DNA of 64,000 bases from Chinchilla lanigera. Taxonomy: Eukaryota; Chordata; Mammalia; Rodentia; Chinchillidae. Shown piece by piece: positions 36,256 through 47,899 of the stretch (positions within the stretch are counted from its first letter, which is position 1; each line of letters begins with the position of its first letter). The notes beneath the pieces are model-generated. The model made no database searches, had not been told where the DNA came from, and saw nothing but the letters and a program-made list of their open reading frames with translations. The position numbers and the translations under genes were made by a program. The DNA lies in contig NW_004955417.1 in the NCBI RefSeq assembly GCF_000276665.1, forward strand, positions 10,332,183 to 10,396,182, in the 5' to 3' direction.

Positions 36256-36753
36256 CAGCTGGTCATTCAACACATGCCTGTGTGTCTTTGTGCTCAGCTA
36301 GAATATGACAGGCTTTGAGAATTTCGGGAGTGATGTGAGTATATACAGTACGACATTTAAGGAACACAGACATTGTACTAATTTGTGTGGTCATATCTTC
36401 ACATGTGCTCAAGGTGCATTTGTGTGTACGTGGTGTATGCGTATATATGTATGCAAAAAATCAAAATAGCATTGAGCTTACAATCATCTATTCCAGTGGT
36501 GATGAAACTATGAAATGCCAGCTGCAACAGGATGTTTGTATTATTGAAAGCTCTACAAGGTTCACCTCACTGGTCTATTCACTCTTCTAAGCTTGGATGC
36601 TACCTTCTCTTTTTCCTTCTTAGCTACTTGTGTAAAATCTGTTTCAAAATAATTGATATGATGAACAAATATCATTCTAATTACATGAGGTACCTAACAT
36701 GGTAAAAGTCCTACAGACAGAAAGTGAGACTAGTGTTCTTAAAGTCTGGGGCA
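36256..36753. other. Unassigned intergenic sequence
   Basis: No recognisable feature. Confidence 0.4.
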
Positions 36754-36841
36754 GGCTGGGGATATAGCTCAGTGGTACAAGCGCCTGCCTGGCGAGTGCA
36801 AGGTCCTGAGTTTGATTCTCTATAAAAAAAAAAAAAAAAAA
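36754..36841 (+). mobile_element. ID SINE with imperfect 13-bp duplication
   Basis: GGCTGGGGATATAGCTCAGTGG, GCGCCTGCCTGGCGAGTGCA, a B box TTTGATTC, and a tail of 18 A. Flanks AAAGTCTGGGGCA (36741-36753) and AAAGTCTAGAGCA (36845-36857) differ at two bases, so it is somewhat older than 10605. Confidence 0.92.
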
Positions 36842-36859
36842 TTCAAAGTCTAGAGCAAA

Positions 36860-37298
36860 GGGAAGAGGGAGATATTGCTGAATTGGAAATTATGGCTTTA
36901 ACACAGGCATTTTTGAAAGGTTTTAGAGATGGATCATAGGGACAGTTGCACACAATGTATGTTTAATCCCATTGAACTGTATGCTGTGAAATACTTTAAA
37001 ATTCTTAAATTGATATTGTAAGATATATCTTTTCAGATAACTCTTAGGGTCCCAAGTTTGCCACACTCCCATGATACATTTTGCACTATACAAAATCCTG
37101 GAAGCAAATTGTCCCCATGCTTTAGATAGTTCAGAGGTGATCTCAGCTTCCACCTGGGGGATTTTCTATACCATGGACTAACACATTCATAATGCTATTC
37201 TTGATTTACTGCCCTGCAGAAACGCCTGAGATTTTGTACATAGCTTCTCACAGGAATCACCATTTATACCCACCCCCCCGAAACCTTGGTCTCCAAGC
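36860..37298. other. Unassigned intergenic sequence
   Basis: No recognisable feature. AATTGGAAATTATGGCTTTAACAC occurs both at 35992 and 36880, a short near-exact direct repeat that brackets the intervening 0.9 kb. Confidence 0.45.
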
Positions 37299-37938
37299 TA
37301 TTTTTTTTATTAGTACATGTTTGCCATACATGGGTACATTATCATAGGACATTTGTACCTGTACATAATGTATCTTATTTTTTCCCGTCCCTTCCCCTGC
37401 CTACAACCCTTCTTCCCCTCCCCATACATAAAAGTTGTTTCCATTTTTTCCCTCCCATTCTCTTTTGAATCCCTTTTCCCTCCCTCTCTCTTATTTCCTT
37501 TCCAATTTAAACAGTATCTATCTTCCACTTTGCTCCTTATTTAACCTTTGGATTTCTTATACCAGAGAAACAATATAGTGTTTAAACTTGTGTGTCTGAT
37601 TTATTTCACTTAAAATTATGGTCTTGAGGTACATCCATTTACCTAAAAATGTCATGAGCTTATCCTTCTTTATAGCAGAGCAGTACTGTATTATATGTAA
37701 ATACATTTTCTTTATCCATTCATCTGTTGATGGATATATGAGCTCTTTCCAAGATTTAGCTCTTATTAATTGTACTGCTACAAACACAGGTATGTATACC
37801 ACTGTGATATGATGCTTTAAACTCTTTTTGGAAGACACCTAGAAGGGGGAATACCTGGGGCAAATGCAACCTCTCATTTCACTTTTGTGAGGAATCTCCA
37901 TACTGACTTCCACAGTGGTCCTACCATTTTGCACTAAC
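37299..37938 (-). mobile_element. Rodent L1 3' end, minus orientation
   Basis: A T-run at the left marks the 3' end, followed by TTTGTACCTGTACATAATG, a pyrimidine-rich tract, CTTGTGTGTCTGATTTATTTC, TCCATTCATCTGTTGATGG and GGAATCTCCATACTGACTTCC. It is parallel to 24463-25165. 5' truncated. Confidence 0.9.
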
Positions 37939-38429
37939 TCACTGGAGGCAAAGTATAATAGACAAGAAATCCAGACAGAGGCCCTTAAAACGGAATTTAA
38001 AACATTCACCTTTAAAAACTGGAATAGGGATGGCACAGTAAAAAAAAATTAATAGAAATTTATAAAGTGATTTATGAAAATCAACAGCCTGTGAGCACCC
38101 TGTCCCATGAGCTCTTCCTGCCCTGCGCTTCTCAGAGGTACTGCACTGTCAGGTGCTCCTGGAGTTAGAAACGGAGCCCAAACAACAGCCCCAGGCCTAG
38201 AAATACTCCCAAATCTCCAAAATTCTTTAAGTTGAAAAATTCTTGGTGTACCTACGTGGAACACCTCGCTCCACACTCACACGAACAGTGATTTTTTTGG
38301 TTTATTATCAACCCCTCCTTTTGGACAAATTCTGCAGGAGAGACAATTTCAGTAAACAACAGATGCCCACAGCCATTGTTATCTAGTCCCGCCCCTCAGC
38401 AAGTGAAAAGAGCCAGGCAGAGATCAGGG
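37939..38429. other. Unassigned sequence downstream of the CDH17 poly(A) signals
   Basis: No recognisable repeat or gene. A further AATAAA on the minus strand lies at 38306-38301. Confidence 0.45.
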
Positions 38430-38452
38430 AAACAAAACAACCACCACAAACC

Positions 38453-38458
38453 TTTATT
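38453..38458 (-). terminator. Candidate poly(A) signal AATAAA, distal, with GU-rich element
   Basis: The minus strand reads AGAATAAAGG, followed at once by the GU-rich run TTTGTGGTGGTTGTTTTG, which has the composition expected of a downstream CstF element. Either this or the proximal signal, or both, may be used. Confidence 0.55.
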
Positions 38459-38527
38459 CTTGATTTTTGGTGCCACTTCCATGCTTCCTTATTTTCTTCC
38501 ACATGTTAAATACATAATAACCAAAAC

Positions 38528-38533
38528 TTTATT
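38528..38533 (-). terminator. Candidate poly(A) signal AATAAA, proximal
   Basis: The minus strand reads TTAATAAAGTTTTGG, about 690 bases after the CDH17 stop. The following bases are U-rich, and cleavage would fall near 38505-38515. Confidence 0.6.
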
Positions 38534-39220
38534 AATATACAAATAAAGAAAACATGCGCAGCATGTAAGCGTGGTAGGGAGTGAGTAAACCCAGGCAGCT
38601 GATTGTTTCTTCCCCCAGGTGTATGAAGTAGGCCTTTGTGGAAACAGAGCAACTGTGTTGGGCGTTTCCTAGGGCTCTGGGCCATTCCCAAGCTGGACAG
38701 CAGCACTGACCACTTTGGGTTAAGGATGGTGAATAACACAGAAGAGTTTCTCTTCATACTGAGGGTCAAGGCTGCTCTTTCAGGTCTCCCTAAGACCTCT
38801 CTTTGTTCTTTTGTAATTCAGTAAAAGGAGACGTGGACAAAGGATGGAATCAGAAAAGGCATTCATGGAATCCAGAAAGTTCTATGGTGGATAACTGATA
38901 ACTCCCCTTGATGAAGCAAAAAAATGTGCAGAATATTTAATTAGCTTATCTTTTCCCAAAGGGGAAGAACACATACATTTTTAGTTTGGGTTAAGTAGCT
39001 GAGGCTTTAGAGGGGGGAAAAATGTCATGGGAAAATGGAAAATATTTCTAATGTCTATAGTACATGAAATATCTAAGAGTAAAATATTAAAGGGCAAGAG
39101 GGAATATCTGTAAAAAATTATAGCACACATGTTAGATGAAAACTAAAATTATGAGATTAAACAGTTGTGTCATTGAAATAGCACTTCACATAGTCTAAAC
39201 TCAAACGTTCCTTCTCCAAT

Positions 39221-39321
39221 TCAGCTTCTCAGGGGTTTAACTTCAGATGCCTGAGCATTCTCAACATTATCTTTGCCTTTCTTCTTCTTGATGCGAATAA
39301 ACACAACTGCTAAAATTATAC
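39221..39321 (-). CDS. CDH17: CDH17 last coding exon: end of membrane helix, short cytoplasmic tail and stop
   Basis: After acceptor CTCTTTCAG the exon encodes the second half of the transmembrane helix (IILAVVFI), then the stop-transfer sequence RIKKKKGK and the tail DNVENAQASEVKPLRS, ending in TGA at 39223-39221. The tail is about 24 residues and has no beta-catenin or p120 binding region, as expected for a 7D cadherin. Only the coding part is given; the same exon continues into the 3' UTR. Confidence 0.95.
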
Positions 39322-40823
39322 CTGAAAGAGAAAACTCGGTGTCAAACAAATGGACTCTTCAAATGTATTGTTAGTCCCTTACATAGTAGTATTATGCTAG
39401 GAAAAAATGACTCTAATTTTGTGTGTGGTTCAACAAAGTTTTGTTGCGCTAATGAATTCAGGGAGCTAGGAATTAGTGTTCCTGGAGAAGTAAGCTTATC
39501 ACTTTTTATCACATGGGGTGTATCAAGTCCCAAATCATTCCTAAATTTGTAGCTGTCACTGTGCCTCTGCCAAGGACCTTAGGACCCAATGTCCTATACC
39601 CCACTGCCTGTGCACGTTCAAATACTGATTCTTCCTTTTTCCTAGAGAATAGTCCAATTAGAACCACCAGAGAGCGGTTCACCTACCTAGCGCCTACATT
39701 CATTGTGTCCACCCCAAATCTACATTTTCTTTGACGGCTTCTTCGTGGTTCTAGCCTACACTGTTGAGTGACCCTAAGTAGACTGCCTGACTTCTGATTT
39801 CTCCTACCAAAATTACATCATGAATCCTAGCACTAAATGTGTGCAGCCAAAGCCTGCTGTGAAAAGCGGAGCTGTTTAAGGAAATGAACTTGTCAGTAAG
39901 ATCACAGGAGGCATCATCACAGAAAGGACTCCTTGCCCAAAAGACCACTAAGAATCTTTTAATAATCCCAAACTTATTTTTGAAGAGTATGAAACTGTAA
40001 GATCCTGTTAATTCTACTACTGTAGATCTCCACACCTATCCATTCTTTAAATTTGTGAGGTTAAATGAGTATGTTAAAAAATGGTTATTTGGTATATAAA
40101 CTCAAAAAAAAAAAAAACCCTTTCAAGGTGGGTGGGTAAAAGAATAAAAGTTATAGAAGGGAGCATGGTGAGTGAATGGAACTTTAAGTAGTCACTTGAA
40201 TTATATGAAAGGTGTGCAATAGGTGGTGGTTCTCAGGGAGATGTGGCATCACCGTGCACATTAGGACGTGTAGCAGCCATGTCATAAAGGCCCTCCTGTC
40301 CCGAGCTTGAACCAAAGGGTATAAAAGGAGATTCCCTTTCAACCCATGAATCAGAGTCCAATGTGACAGTTTGGATCATGCAAGAAAAAAAAAAAAAAAC
40401 AGATCCAAAGAGTGCTTAATTACTTCAATAACCAAGAATACTTAAAAGGAAATAGCATCCTCTCTTGTGTATTCCCAGCCATCAGGTAAATAAATGGCTT
40501 TGCTCTGCCATGTGCTGCCTGCCCAGAAGCCCAAAAGCAACAGGCAATCAACCATGGACTGGAACCTCTGAAACCATAAGCCAAAAGAAACCCTTTCTCT
40601 TTATATGCAGAAAGAAAAGGTGACTAATATAAAGCCTCTTCTAAGGCAATGCTAGGTAGAGGGTGGTTCTTTGGTGTAGTGGACTGGTGATCTGTGTCTT
40701 TGACTACTGCCTTGGTTACCATGTACTCAGACACCAGATGAACCCTTAAAGATAGGCCCTGATGTGAGCTCACATTTCTGAAGCAACAGATAGGAATTCT
40801 CAAAGTTGAGAAGTTACACTTAC
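39322..40823 (-). other. CDH17: CDH17 intron 7 (window numbering)
   Basis: Donor GTAAGT and acceptor CTCTTTCAG. It contains a diverged plus-strand MaLR-like segment at about 40355-40640 (TGTGACAGTTTGGATCATGC ... GGACTGGAACCTCTGAAACC) and two A-runs at 40105 and 40384. Confidence 0.85.
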
Positions 40824-40937
40824 CAATGACTAGAAAAGTAGTCAGGAGTATACCAACAGCCATACCCACAGTGGGCATCCCATCCTGTCTGCCTATTGGC
40901 TGGAAACAGCTTCCTTCTACACAGGTACAAAAGGTAA
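40824..40937 (-). CDS. CDH17: CDH17 coding exon (window exon 7): Cys-rich stalk and first part of membrane helix
   Basis: This 114-bp exon has acceptor TTTTCCAG and donor GTAAGTGT. It encodes VTFCTCVEGSCFQPIGRQDG, then MPTVGMAVGILLTTFLVI. The three cysteines just outside the membrane are a feature of this cadherin. The hydrophobic run from MAVGIL onward is the first half of the single transmembrane helix, which is completed by the next exon after a split glycine codon. Confidence 0.95.
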
Positions 40938-41071
40938 CTGGAAAACAGAAGAGTATTTGGTAGAATCCATTTTCAGGCGAATAGGTACAGAATCCCATAT
41001 CAAAAATAAGAATCCCCTAAAACTTCTTGTAGTTTTTTCTTCTTTTAAGTTGCCTGCAGCAAAATACCTAC

Positions 41072-41188
41072 CTGGTAAATCGACCGTCCCTTCCAAGGGT
41101 GGCCGGCCTCCATCACTGATACGGATTGGGATTTTGTAAACTCTCTCCTCAAAGGCTGTGTGCTTGGTGGAAATTCTGGCAAAAGTTC
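41072..41188 (-). CDS. CDH17: CDH17 coding exon (window exon 6): end of repeat 7
   Basis: The 117-bp exon has acceptor CTGACAG and donor GTAGGTAT. It encodes TFARISTKHTAFEERVYKIP, then IRISDGGRPPLEGTVDLP, the last beta strands of the membrane-proximal cadherin repeat. ISDGGRPPL is a typical end-of-repeat segment. It joins in frame on both sides and is followed by the shortest intron seen here, 134 bp. Confidence 0.95.
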
Positions 41189-43741
41189 CTGTCAGATCAC
41201 GGAAAACAAGAATGACACAAAAAAAACACATCTTCAGACTCCTGGATCAGCAGAAATAAAACTCCTGTTGGCATCATATACTCAGCCTGACTGGGAAAGG
41301 GTTAGCTATGTGTTCAATTACTCAAAATATCACCTGGATCCTTCCATCTGTAACTGCTCAGATTGTAAATAAGGGCTAAGTTCTCAACTCATGATATGTT
41401 AGTGGAAATGAGTCCCAGAAGTGTGTTTATAAATCTGCCCCAGATACTAAACCTTTGTTTCTACAGGACATACAGGGTTATTTCCTTCAGGTGCAAAATT
41501 GTGATGGCCGTATAAGCTTGTTTCCTGTGTGTTTCTCTTTGAAGATGCTTTATTTAGTGTATATTACTAGGTCTGATCCCAGGGTCAGTAGCACTAGAAC
41601 ACCTGCCTGAACACAGCTGACCTAACATTATTTGCTCTGTAGGGCACATCACAGCTTCTTACACTTAGGAACATTAGACAGCACTGCCCTAAGTCTCAAT
41701 TTCTGAAAACAGTTGTGATCTTATTGCAATTCATTCTTCTGACAGCATCCCATAAGTGTATATGCCTACAACTTTTCCAGAATTTGGGGAAATATTTTCA
41801 GACCTAAAAATTATGGCTTCTACTTGTATTCCTAGCAAAGATGGACTAACAGAGATCAGATTTACCATCCCACCAAACCAACTAAAAGAAGAGAAAAATA
41901 CACAAAATCATGGTTTTAAAGACACTAAACATTAAAGGACAGTGATCCCTAAAAGAAGAAGAATGGTGTAAGTTCTACAAGTTCCTACTACACAGAATGC
42001 CCAGGACTCTGTGCAGAGCCCAAGTTCAGGCGCAAAGTGGAAATAAGGAGAAGTCAAGGCAACCAGATTCATAAAGCAGAGAAGCAGGGAGACGGGGTAG
42101 AGCCCACATACACACTGTACAGATCTGCCAAGTTATTAGCTGAGTACAGGGCAGAGCACGTACATAAGGGAGTTACCCAGTCATGGGAAAAGAACAATCT
42201 ACACGAGAAATTAGGCAGAACAATATTTGGTGTTTGCAATGGGCCAGGAACTATTCCTGTCTTAGGACTCAGGCTGGAACACCTCACAGTTCACAGGGAA
42301 TCAGGTACAAATCACAGACAGGTTTTTGGCCCAGCAGTTCGGAAAAATTAGCTCTAAAATAAATGTTGCCCTAGACTTGACTAATCAAACTTAAAAACAG
42401 TACATGAAAGCATCAAACTATTTCCAAGTAACTTAACTGCATTTCAGAATAAGGCTCAAGAATATTTATGGGGATATAAAAAGATTTGGCATTCCAAATG
42501 CCTACCATTTAATTAAAAAATAGACATGTCAGAAAAAGAATCAACTGATCAAAACCTGTACAGAAGTGACATTAATAGTTGCAAAATATAAGAAATAGTT
42601 ATATCCTATATGTTCAGGAAGCTAGAAGAAAGATTTAGTGTGCTCAGTACAGACATGGAAGACACGAAGGCCCCTGTTAACCTATAGAGATGAAAATGAT
42701 AAAATTTGACATGAAAAAAATATTAGAGGGATTCATGGCAATTTGAAAACAACAAAAGAAAAAAAAGCCATGAATTTTAAGACATAAAAACTATCAAAAA
42801 TAAAATATAGAGAAAAAATGAAAAGGAAACAGATCAATGAGGTTTAAGAGAATTCAAATGACCTAATTATGTGTAATCGAATCCCTGAAAGGAAAGAAAG
42901 AGTGGAAAGAGAAAAAAGTATTTAAAATAAGAACTAAAGTTTGTTGCAAGCAGGAAAAAGATAGAAATTCTAAACCCTCAGATCCAAAAAAAATTAACAA
43001 AATTTTAAGCAAAATTATGCCATGGCAGATATTCAAGTTACATAAACCTAGTGATAGAGTACTTTAAAAGAATCCTGAGGGGGAAAAAAATATTACTTCC
43101 AAGGAAACAAAGAAATGATGGAAGAAACAATGCAAATAAGAACAGAGAATTATCTTTAAAGTCCAAAGAAATAAGGCTCAATAAATTTAAAAGTGGTTCA
43201 GCCATATTCTCTGGCAACAATAAAATTAAATTAGAAAGATGTAGGAAATATTCCCCAGATATTTGGAAACTAACACTTCTAAATAATCCATACATCACAG
43301 AAGAAATATAAAGGAAAATTATATTTTCCTTTGAAACTAATGAAAGCACAATGTCAAACTTTATGGAATACAGCCAAGTAATACTAAGAAATAAATTTGT
43401 ATACCAAATGCATATATTCATAAAGAAATCAGGACTCAAAGTGTCTACCTTACTAAAAATAAGAAAAGAACAAATGAAACAAAGTAAAAGAAATGAAAAC
43501 TTCGACAATGAAATGCAAACAAAAAGCAATGAAACCAAAAGCTAGTTCTTTAAGAATATCAATAAAATTAATAAACTTCCAGATGATTTATCCAAAATAA
43601 GCAAATGATTTACCAACACCAAATTGATATCACTACATGTCTGGAGATGTTAAGAGAATAAAATACAAATAACTGCATGTTGATAGAATGATAAATTATT
43701 TGACAGATACAAGCTTAACCAAGAAAAAAATATATAACTGG

Positions 43742-43905
43742 AGGCCGGGCATGGTGGTGCACGCCTGTAATCCCAGCACTCGGGAGGCTGAGACAGGAGG
43801 ATCATTGCGAGTTCGAGACCAGCCTAGGCTACAAAGTGGAACTGCATAGCAAGACCCTGTCTCAAAAAGACAAAAAACAAAACAAAACAAAACAAATATA
43901 TATAT
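43742..43905 (+). mobile_element. B1 SINE, full length, inserted in the ancient L1
   Basis: GGCCGGGCATGGTGGTGCAC, GCCTGTAATCCCAGCACTC, GAGTTCGAGACCAGCCTAGG and GACCCTGTCTCAAAAAGAC are followed by an A-rich tail of CAAAA units. AAATATATAAC-like sequence flanks both sides. High similarity to the B1 consensus indicates a relatively young copy. Confidence 0.95.
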
Positions 43906-44844
43906 ATAACTTGAAGCTCCTTAACCTATTAAAGAAATTATAGTTAAAAATTTCTGACACATCAAAAAATTCGAATTCCAAGTGACTTCACTGGTAAATT
44001 CTCCCAAACTTTAAAGAATAAATATACCAATTCTCCACACATTCTTTCAGATAATTGAAGAGGTAGAGCATTTCTTAACTTATTTTACAAGGCCAGTATT
44101 ACTGATACCAAAATCAAATAAAGACATAAGAAAAATACAGGCCAATATGCCTTATGACTATAAATGTAAAAAATTCTTAAAAATTTAACCAATCTCATAA
44201 TCTATAACAATGATAATATTTCACCACCAAGTAGCCCTTAAGATTCAATAGAACCAATATAATTTACCAATTAACATACCAAAAAAATAAATCAAGCATA
44301 TAATTGTCTCATGAACATAGAAAAAGCATTGAAAATTTTAACACCCATTTCTGATTTAGAAGAAAAAACTCAGCAAATTAGGAATAGAAAGTACAGTCCT
44401 CAGCATAGTAAGATGATCTACAAAAAGCCTATCCCTAACATGCTTGATGGTGAAAGGTTGATGTTTTTCTCAAGATCAGGAGTTAGTCAAGTACTGTACT
44501 TCTGCTGTCCCTACCACTAGTCAATAGAAATAAGCACATTGGAAAGGAAGAAGCAAAACTGTCATTCTTCACAGACACCATGATTGTCAACGTAGAAAAC
44601 CTATGGAATCTAAAAATATGACAGCTAGTAAGTGAAGACAGCAAGGGTGTAGCATATAAAATCAACATCCAAAAATCATTAATCACATTCTTTTATCCTA
44701 GCAATATTTGGAAATACAAATCTTTAAGATATCAGTTAAAAGAGCCATCAAAATATGAAATGCTTAGGGAAAGCTTTGCCTTACTTTCTCTCAGCAATGT
44801 GTTTTTTGAAGAGACACACACCATGTGCATGCTTCAGAAGACTG

Positions 44845-44855
44845 CCCCCCCCCCC
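44845..44855 (+). repeat. C homopolymer of 11
   Basis: An uninterrupted run of 11 C within the old L1, unusual for the AT-rich surroundings. Confidence 0.95.
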
Positions 44856-46531
44856 GCAACTCCATTCACGGTCTCAACAGCCTGCTTTTGTTAGAAATGA
44901 ACAAACTATACTCTGAAATATGGAAATGCAAAACACCTGGAAGTGATGAAAATTCTGGAAAATGGAAAAATCATACTACCAAATTCCAGGTCTTACAGAA
45001 CTGCAGTAATCAAAGCAATGTAGTATTGATATGAAGATGCACATAGATCAATGGAACAGAAAGGAAAGTTCAGAGATCCACATATAAGGTCACATGATTT
45101 TTACCAAAGTTGCTAAGACAATGTGGAAAGGGTTCTGTTTCAAATAAACAGGGTTAGAAAAATTAGCTTCATCTTTACCATGCACCCTATACAAAAACTA
45201 ACTTGAATTACAGAACTAAAGTAAGGGTTAAACCTATAAAATTTGGGAGGAAGAAAAAAACATTAAAAAGTTTTAGTGACATTGAGTTTGGCAAAAAAAA
45301 AATTTTTAACATTTTAACAAATCAGATGAAGCAAAAGCAAATTGGATTTTAACAAATTTTTTTTAATTTGCTTTTTAAAAGACACTACTAAAAAATGAAA
45401 ATGGAATTTCCTAGGAGAAAGTATTTACAAAAGATACATTGGGCAAAGTGTATGTATTTTTAAATGCCTGCACTTCAACAATAGAAGCTGAATGGCTCAG
45501 TTTTTAAAGGGGAACAGTATCTGCCCAGACACCACCACCTGAGGAGATGCTTAATGCATTGGTCTTTAGGGAAATACAAATTAAAACCATAAGATACTAC
45601 TGTTAATACTCAAAGGAATAAAATTAAACTGAGTGTAGCCAGCACTGGGGAGAATACAGAGCAACTGAAACTCCTATCTGTGGGAATGTAAAATGTTAAA
45701 AAACAATTTGGGAAGTAATTTGACATTTTCTTAAAAATTTAACCATATACTTACCATATAATCTGCCCATTCCTCTCCTTTATATTTAACCAAGGAAAAA
45801 GGAAAATACTATATCCCTACAAAATACTTGTTCACAAATGTCCAGAGCAGTTTTATACATAATAGCAAAAATTGTAAACACACTAAATGACCTGATCGCC
45901 AGGGGAGTGGTAACAGATTGTGACACAGTCATAAAGAACGAAGTATTAGTCCGTGCAACAACACGCCTCAGAATGTTATGCTAAGTGGAAGCACCCAGGC
46001 AAGGGAGTGTAGATGTCATATCCTATTTACATAACATTACTGAACACTAAAACCAACCCATAGTATCAGAAAGGAGATCAGTGGTAGCCTGGGGAGGGGG
46101 GAGCTGGGAAGGTAGGGCTTTTACAATAAGGCAAGAAAAACTTTTAGGCATGGTGAAATATTCATTAACTTGATTGTACTGATGATATCCATGTACCAAT
46201 CGTTATACAATTGTACCCAGTGACTATGTGTAATTTATCTTTGAATAAAGTTTTAAGACTTGTGAAATCTACTTCGCAGCTATCATTAGAAATTTTGCAC
46301 ACGTTGCTCAAATGAGCCAGCTGTCCATCAGCCCTAAAGGGAACCTGCTGGTAAATGTCTTTCCTCTCTCTACAGACCCGGGCTCCATCCCCTTTGGAGA
46401 CTTCGTATAAGTCTCCTGGAGCACGGACGAAAGCTCAGTGCTGAGTTCTAAACACTACCCGCCCCCAAGGCAAATAAAGCCTAATTTCATCCACCATCTG
46501 TGTTTTTCTTGATGTACTTTCAACCACCCAC

Positions 46532-46771
46532 CATTGATTTTGGAAACTTCCCAGTCGTTCTGTAAGCTTTCACTGCCGAGGGCAAATGTGAAGTGGAAAC
46601 CCCGCAAAGTCTGCTGATCGTCGTCCGTGGCCTCGAACACCAGGCTTCCCGGTGTCCTGAGGGGGTAGCAGAAGAACAGGTCTGTGTAGTCCTTGGCCAG
46701 CCGCGGGGGGTTGTCATTCACATCCTTGAGGACCAGGTGGAAAAAAGACGTGGAGCTTAGGGAGGAGCCAC
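46532..46771 (-). CDS. CDH17: CDH17 coding exon (window exon 5): repeat 6/7 linker and most of repeat 7
   Basis: The 240-bp exon has acceptor GCTTCTCAG and donor GTGGGTGG. It encodes GSSLSSTSFFHLVLKDVNDN, then PPRLAKDYTDLFFCYPLRTP, an ATDDDQ motif and NDWEVSKIN at the end. DVNDNPP is the classic calcium-binding linker between cadherin repeats. The last base completes a GGA glycine codon with exon 6, so a spliced N-G-T sequon is formed across the junction. Family similarity is strong along the whole exon. Confidence 0.96.
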
Positions 46772-46929
46772 CTGAGAAGCGGAATGAGTGAAACACGGTA
46801 TCAGCATGCTTGCTGTCCTCTTAATATGAAAAAATATTGCCTTTCTTTAAAAAGAATTTCAATATTTAAGCACTTCGGTCTACTGAGATAATAGAAGCTT
46901 TTAGAATCAAAGATCTCGTTGTATCACTA

Positions 46930-47110
46930 AAGTCTTAATGCTAATACTAACAAAGATCTGTATACTATTGCATCCAAACTGCTGCTGCACATTTACAGGT
47001 GAGCGGACTGAAGCTCAGAGAAGTTGTATGATTTATCCAAGGTCACACAGCTGGTGAGAAAGAGGTTCCCACCCCATGAGGTCTAGCTAATGCCCACACC
47101 CTCCCTCACA
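46930..47110 (+). mobile_element. MIR remnant
   Basis: TTTACAGGTGAGCGGACTGAAG, CTCAGAGAAGTTGTATG and CAAGGTCACACAGCTGGTG are a conserved MIR core. A further MIR tail follows at about 47270-47350. Confidence 0.85.
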
Positions 47111-47899
47111 CCTATTACCACTGCCTTACAAGTGACAGGCCAAAACCTAAGCCACCTTGCAGCTGGAAAACATGGCTTGTGAGGATCCCACATATAACTG
47201 AGTGTTCTGGAAAACAATAAAAGGCTGCACAACTGTTATATGTTATGCTGTTGCAGGGAGAATATTTAGTATGATCCTGGGCAAGTCACTTAACTGCTCA
47301 GTGCTTTGGTTTCTCCACAAATTTTGCTTAGTAATAGAACATCCATCATAGCGTCGTATGACCAGTAAGCTGGCAGACTCTGCACACAGTACAGGCTGTC
47401 AGTTCGCTGTAAACACAGACCGTCTTCTCCCCGCCGTCACACACTCTTTCTACAGTGCGACTCTACTTCAGTTCCCGTCAACCCTGTTTTGTTTTTTCTC
47501 TTTCCCAAGTGTATCTTCTACATCCCTGACTACTCTAAACAAAAGGAGAAAACCCACTGCTGTTCTTGAAGTCATTTTGTCTATTTACATTACTTCAAGG
47601 CCAACAACACTATGCAACAGCGTTTGGGCAGTGGTCTTGATTCATGAAATTTCTCACATGTGAGAAATGCTTTGAGTGTATCCTCACAGAAGTGTTGATC
47701 CCTGTGCAGTGACGTAGGGGCGCACGCGGCATTAAGGCTGAGCCAGAACCGTCCTGCCGATTAACTGGGAGTCTTTAAATCACACGTCGAGTGTACACAG
47801 TGTGAGAGTGGAATGCAGTCAAGCTGAGGCAGTGACACGGGCTGTCCCTGACCTGTCCCAGCGGGCCTGTCCACTCACACCGCCATTCTGAAGTTGGGG

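Larger units (their letters stand above)
38430..39220 (-). other. CDH17: CDH17 3' UTR (approximate)
   Basis: This sequence follows the stop codon on the minus strand without a recognisable repeat. The 3' border is inferred from AATAAA signals at 38533-38528 and 38458-38453, so a transcript end near 38.51 or 38.43 kb is likely. The length of about 0.7-0.8 kb is plausible for the gene. The exact end is not visible in sequence alone. Confidence 0.7.
41815..46262 (+). mobile_element. Ancient L1 of about 4.4 kb, antisense to CDH17, in a CDH17 intron
   Basis: The left part resembles an L1M 5' region (GCAAAGATGGACTAACAGAG). The middle has ORF2 words such as CAGATAATTGAAGAGGTAGAG, GAACATAGAAAAAGCATTG, CAATATGCCTTATGACTA and CCTAACATGCTTGATGG. 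The end reads AGATCAGTGGTAGCCTGGGG, TTCATTAACTTGATTGTACTG and TCTTTGAATAAAG, typical of an L1M 3' UTR. It is riddled with stops and interrupted by the B1 at 43742. It may consist of more than one adjacent fragment. Confidence 0.75.

Noticed and set aside
43038..43538. Open frame of 166 codons on the minus strand
   Set aside because: It is the complement of A-rich ancient L1 sequence, giving a Phe/Leu/Ser-rich artefact.
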